The notes beneath the pieces were generated by a model. The model did not search any database, was not told the DNA's origin, and was given only the letters and a program-made list of their open reading frames with translations. From Sedimentisphaerales bacterium (GTDB lineage Bacteria > Planctomycetota > Phycisphaerae > Sedimentisphaerales > Anaerobacaceae): a DNA stretch of 64,000 nucleotides. Within the stretch, counting starts at the first letter, position 1; every line of letters begins with the position of its first letter. Positions 62,536-64,000 of this stretch are shown piece after piece. Both the position numbers and the translations under genes were made by a program. The stretch is taken from assembly GCA_016931715.1 (NCBI GenBank), contig JAFGEF010000073.1, forward strand, positions 1 to 64,000. The letters run 5' to 3'.

Positions 62536-62575
62536 GCTGTGTTAATAGTGTTCTGTAACACTTGATATGATAAGT

Positions 62576-62646
62576 TGTCATGTTGAGCCGACAGGCGAAA
62601 CATCTGGCTATCGATGCCCGGATTCTTCGTTTCACTCAGAATGACA
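62576..62646. repeat. GTCAT hairpin repeat after the GH43 gene
   Basis: TGTCATGTTGAG and CTCAGAATGACA enclose CATCTGGCTATCGATGCCCGGATTCTTCG. It is a close match to 34759-34827. The stem could also end GH43 transcription, but no T-run follows. Confidence 0.7.
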
Positions 62647-62707
62647 CCCTTTATTTGTTAAGTTACAGAACATTAGGCGGAAGTTCAGTTTATAGGAAAA
62701 AACAGTA

Positions 62708-63871
62708 ATGGTTTTAAAATTATACTGCATAATATCTTTGTTATTTTTGCTGTTCGCTGTCTCTGGCTGCGGCTCATCTGCCGCTATTTTTACCGCAACT
62801 GTACATCAGCGTGCCGGAATAAATTTCAAAACTCATTCTTCGGGTAACTGGACTTTCAAAGGTCTGGACTCAAGTATTCCGCCGCGAGCCCGTTCCGGGT
62901 ATTATTCGACAACAGTATCGGGAACGCCATTTCTCGATCCGGACAAATTGGGAACTCATGCTTATTGCATAAAATTGTCTGAAAAAAATGGCGTTGTATA
63001 TACATGTAAAGCCGGGCATATTGATATCGGACATGTCCGGAAAATGGCTGACTGGACCGGATTCCTTTCTGCAAAAACACTTGAGCAAATTGAAAAAGGA
63101 AACACAGAATTCAAATTTAAACTGTATGAACCTTCGATTTATTACGTAAAGATTTCTTATCCTGAGAACTGGGACAGTTATTCTGACGATGAGAGAGAAA
63201 ATATCGCAAAAGATGTCTCTATTAAATTGGGTAAGTATTTTGCATTTAGCGCCGGGACATGGCATGAAATTCTGACATGGTTCGGTTACAGACCGAAAGG
63301 ATTATTGCCTGAATTCGCATCGGCTTTCTCCTGGGAAGATATGTATTCAAATCTTCTTGGTGTTTTATTGGCAGAAAAGGCTTTGCAAAATGATAAGCAG
63401 GACTTCTGTTCTTTGATAAGATTATATCTCGATGAAGCGCTCCAAGACTTGAAGGTTCAATCGAAAAAAACGACATTGCTTGCTACCGAAAAAGTTAGAG
63501 GAGAATGGTTTTCGAGCAAATATTTCTTTACGAAAATTAAAAAGAGGAACTTTGATATTGGTTTGGATGATGGTTTTATCACACCATTTCCTGTGCCTGG
63601 AATATCTGGCTGTGAAAAAACAGGAATAAAACTCCTGGAAATTCCAACTTTGGATGGTATCGAAAAATATGGTTTTTCTGTACAAATTGAAGTCGAACCA
63701 AAAGAATGGGAGAAAAATAAAATCCTGAGAGTCGTATATCCGCAGCAGGAAAGCAAGGCAAAAAAGATTGATTGTACCATCCATTTTCCTGTGTTAATGG
63801 ATTATATCGAAAAAGATGCGATAAGCAGGGGGTACTTAAAACTTGCGGATGAGCATTTAAGTTCGAGGTAA
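62708..63871 (+). CDS. DUF4056-like lipoprotein
   Basis: The 387-residue protein has a signal peptide (about 4-18) with lipobox FAVSGC. The segment LGTHAYCIKLSEKNGVVYTCKAGHIDIGHVRKMADWTGFLS matches DUF4056 as I remember it (the pattern is GLIYTxRGGFIDxxHVRDxADWT). The next part, SAGTWHEILTWFGYRP...FASAFSWEDMYSNLLGVLLAEKAL, is also typical of the family. The function is unknown. AGGAAA lies upstream of the ATG. Confidence 0.75.
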   Translation: MVLKLYCIISLLFLLFAVSGCGSSAAIFTATVHQRAGINFKTHSSGNWTFKGLDSSIPPRARSGYYSTTVSGTPFLDPDKLGTHAYCIKLSEKNGVVYTCKAGHIDIGHVRKMADWTGFLSAKTLEQIEKGNTEFKFKLYEPSIYYVKISYPENWDSYSDDERENIAKDVSIKLGKYFAFSAGTWHEILTWFGYRPKGLLPEFASAFSWEDMYSNLLGVLLAEKALQNDKQDFCSLIRLYLDEALQDLKVQSKKTTLLATEKVRGEWFSSKYFFTKIKKRNFDIGLDDGFITPFPVPGISGCEKTGIKLLEIPTLDGIEKYGFSVQIEVEPKEWEKNKILRVVYPQQESKAKKIDCTIHFPVLMDYIEKDAISRGYLKLADEHLSSR

Positions 63872-63973
63872 ATATTTTAATGAAATCTGCAATAAAGCTC
63901 TGAATCAGTTCGTCTATTATATTAAAAGAAGCTTTTTTTAAGCAGAAATAAATCCTCTAAGAAGGAAAGTTGT

Positions 63974-64000
63974 ATGGCTAAAAAGACTTTGTTTTTATAT
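63974..64000 (+). CDS. Partial gene at the window edge
   Basis: An ATG at 63974 with AAGGA upstream begins MAKKTLFLY, then the window ends. The lysine followed by hydrophobic residues could be the start of a signal peptide. The product cannot be told. Confidence 0.5.

Overview
The window is one contiguous stretch of a bacterial chromosome of moderate to low GC, with genes on both strands. Several traits point to a planctomycete, probably class Phycisphaerae, though this is inferred from gene content only. They are an H-X9-DG protein, a BatA-E/MoxR block with extra genes, a GH57-GT5 fusion, two adjacent clpP genes behind tig, a murein gene set without ftsZ in view, and many lipoprotein and carboxypeptidase-regulatory-like proteins.

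Layout. 0.4-4.1 kb: holA and gyrA on the minus strand. 4.6-9.7 kb: a shortened division/cell-wall (dcw-type) operon on the plus strand, mraZ - small ORF - rsmH - LysM protein - ftsL-like - ftsI, with a good promoter at 4631-4659. 9.7-15.0 kb, minus strand: an H-X9-DG protein, then the rod-shape operon mreB-mreC-mreD-PBP2. 15.2-24.0 kb: envelope proteins, lnt, a solitary DNA methyltransferase, a bPH2 protein, small lipoproteins, and a GC-richer patch at 23.37-24.0 kb that looks foreign. 24.3-28.1 kb: tig-clpP-clpP-lipoprotein operon and tRNA-Gly. 28.3 kb: pcm-like methyltransferase.

29.5-33.0 kb is an accessory, defence-like island: an AT-rich UG/Abi-type reverse transcriptase, a RhuM protein and an auto-inhibited Fic protein. 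33.8-43.8 kb is one long plus-strand operon: MoxR ATPase, DUF58, two extra membrane proteins, then BatA, BatB, BatC, BatD and BatE. 44-50.2 kb: a DUF2959-type lipoprotein, a DUF4332 helix-hairpin-helix protein, a HerA-like ATPase (DUF853) and a 911-residue GH57-GT5 glucan enzyme. 50.4-54.4 kb: tRNA-Ser, a PadR regulator with a HAAS-like membrane partner, tRNA-Pro, and an accessory patch of small genes behind tRNA-Pro. 54.6-64 kb: priA, a carboxypeptidase-regulatory repeat protein, lhgO, a secreted GH43 enzyme of high GC, a DUF4056-like lipoprotein, and the first codons of another gene.

Several dispersed repeats cross the window: a terminal-inverted-repeat element (4183-4410) with a solo 41-bp copy in the mreB leader; GTCAT-type hairpin repeats (four places); a CATCC hairpin pair; GCATGGGC hairpins; and an ACAAAGCCAA motif repeated four times in the first 362 bases. 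The most notable observations are the RT-RhuM-Fic island with a probable leaderless fic promoter, the 19-bp inverted copy of the tRNA-Pro 3' end, the mreB-leader repeat, and two unexplained structured non-coding stretches (27.8-28.0 kb and 16.37-16.48 kb). All calls rest on reading the sequence and remembered family features; no database search was possible.
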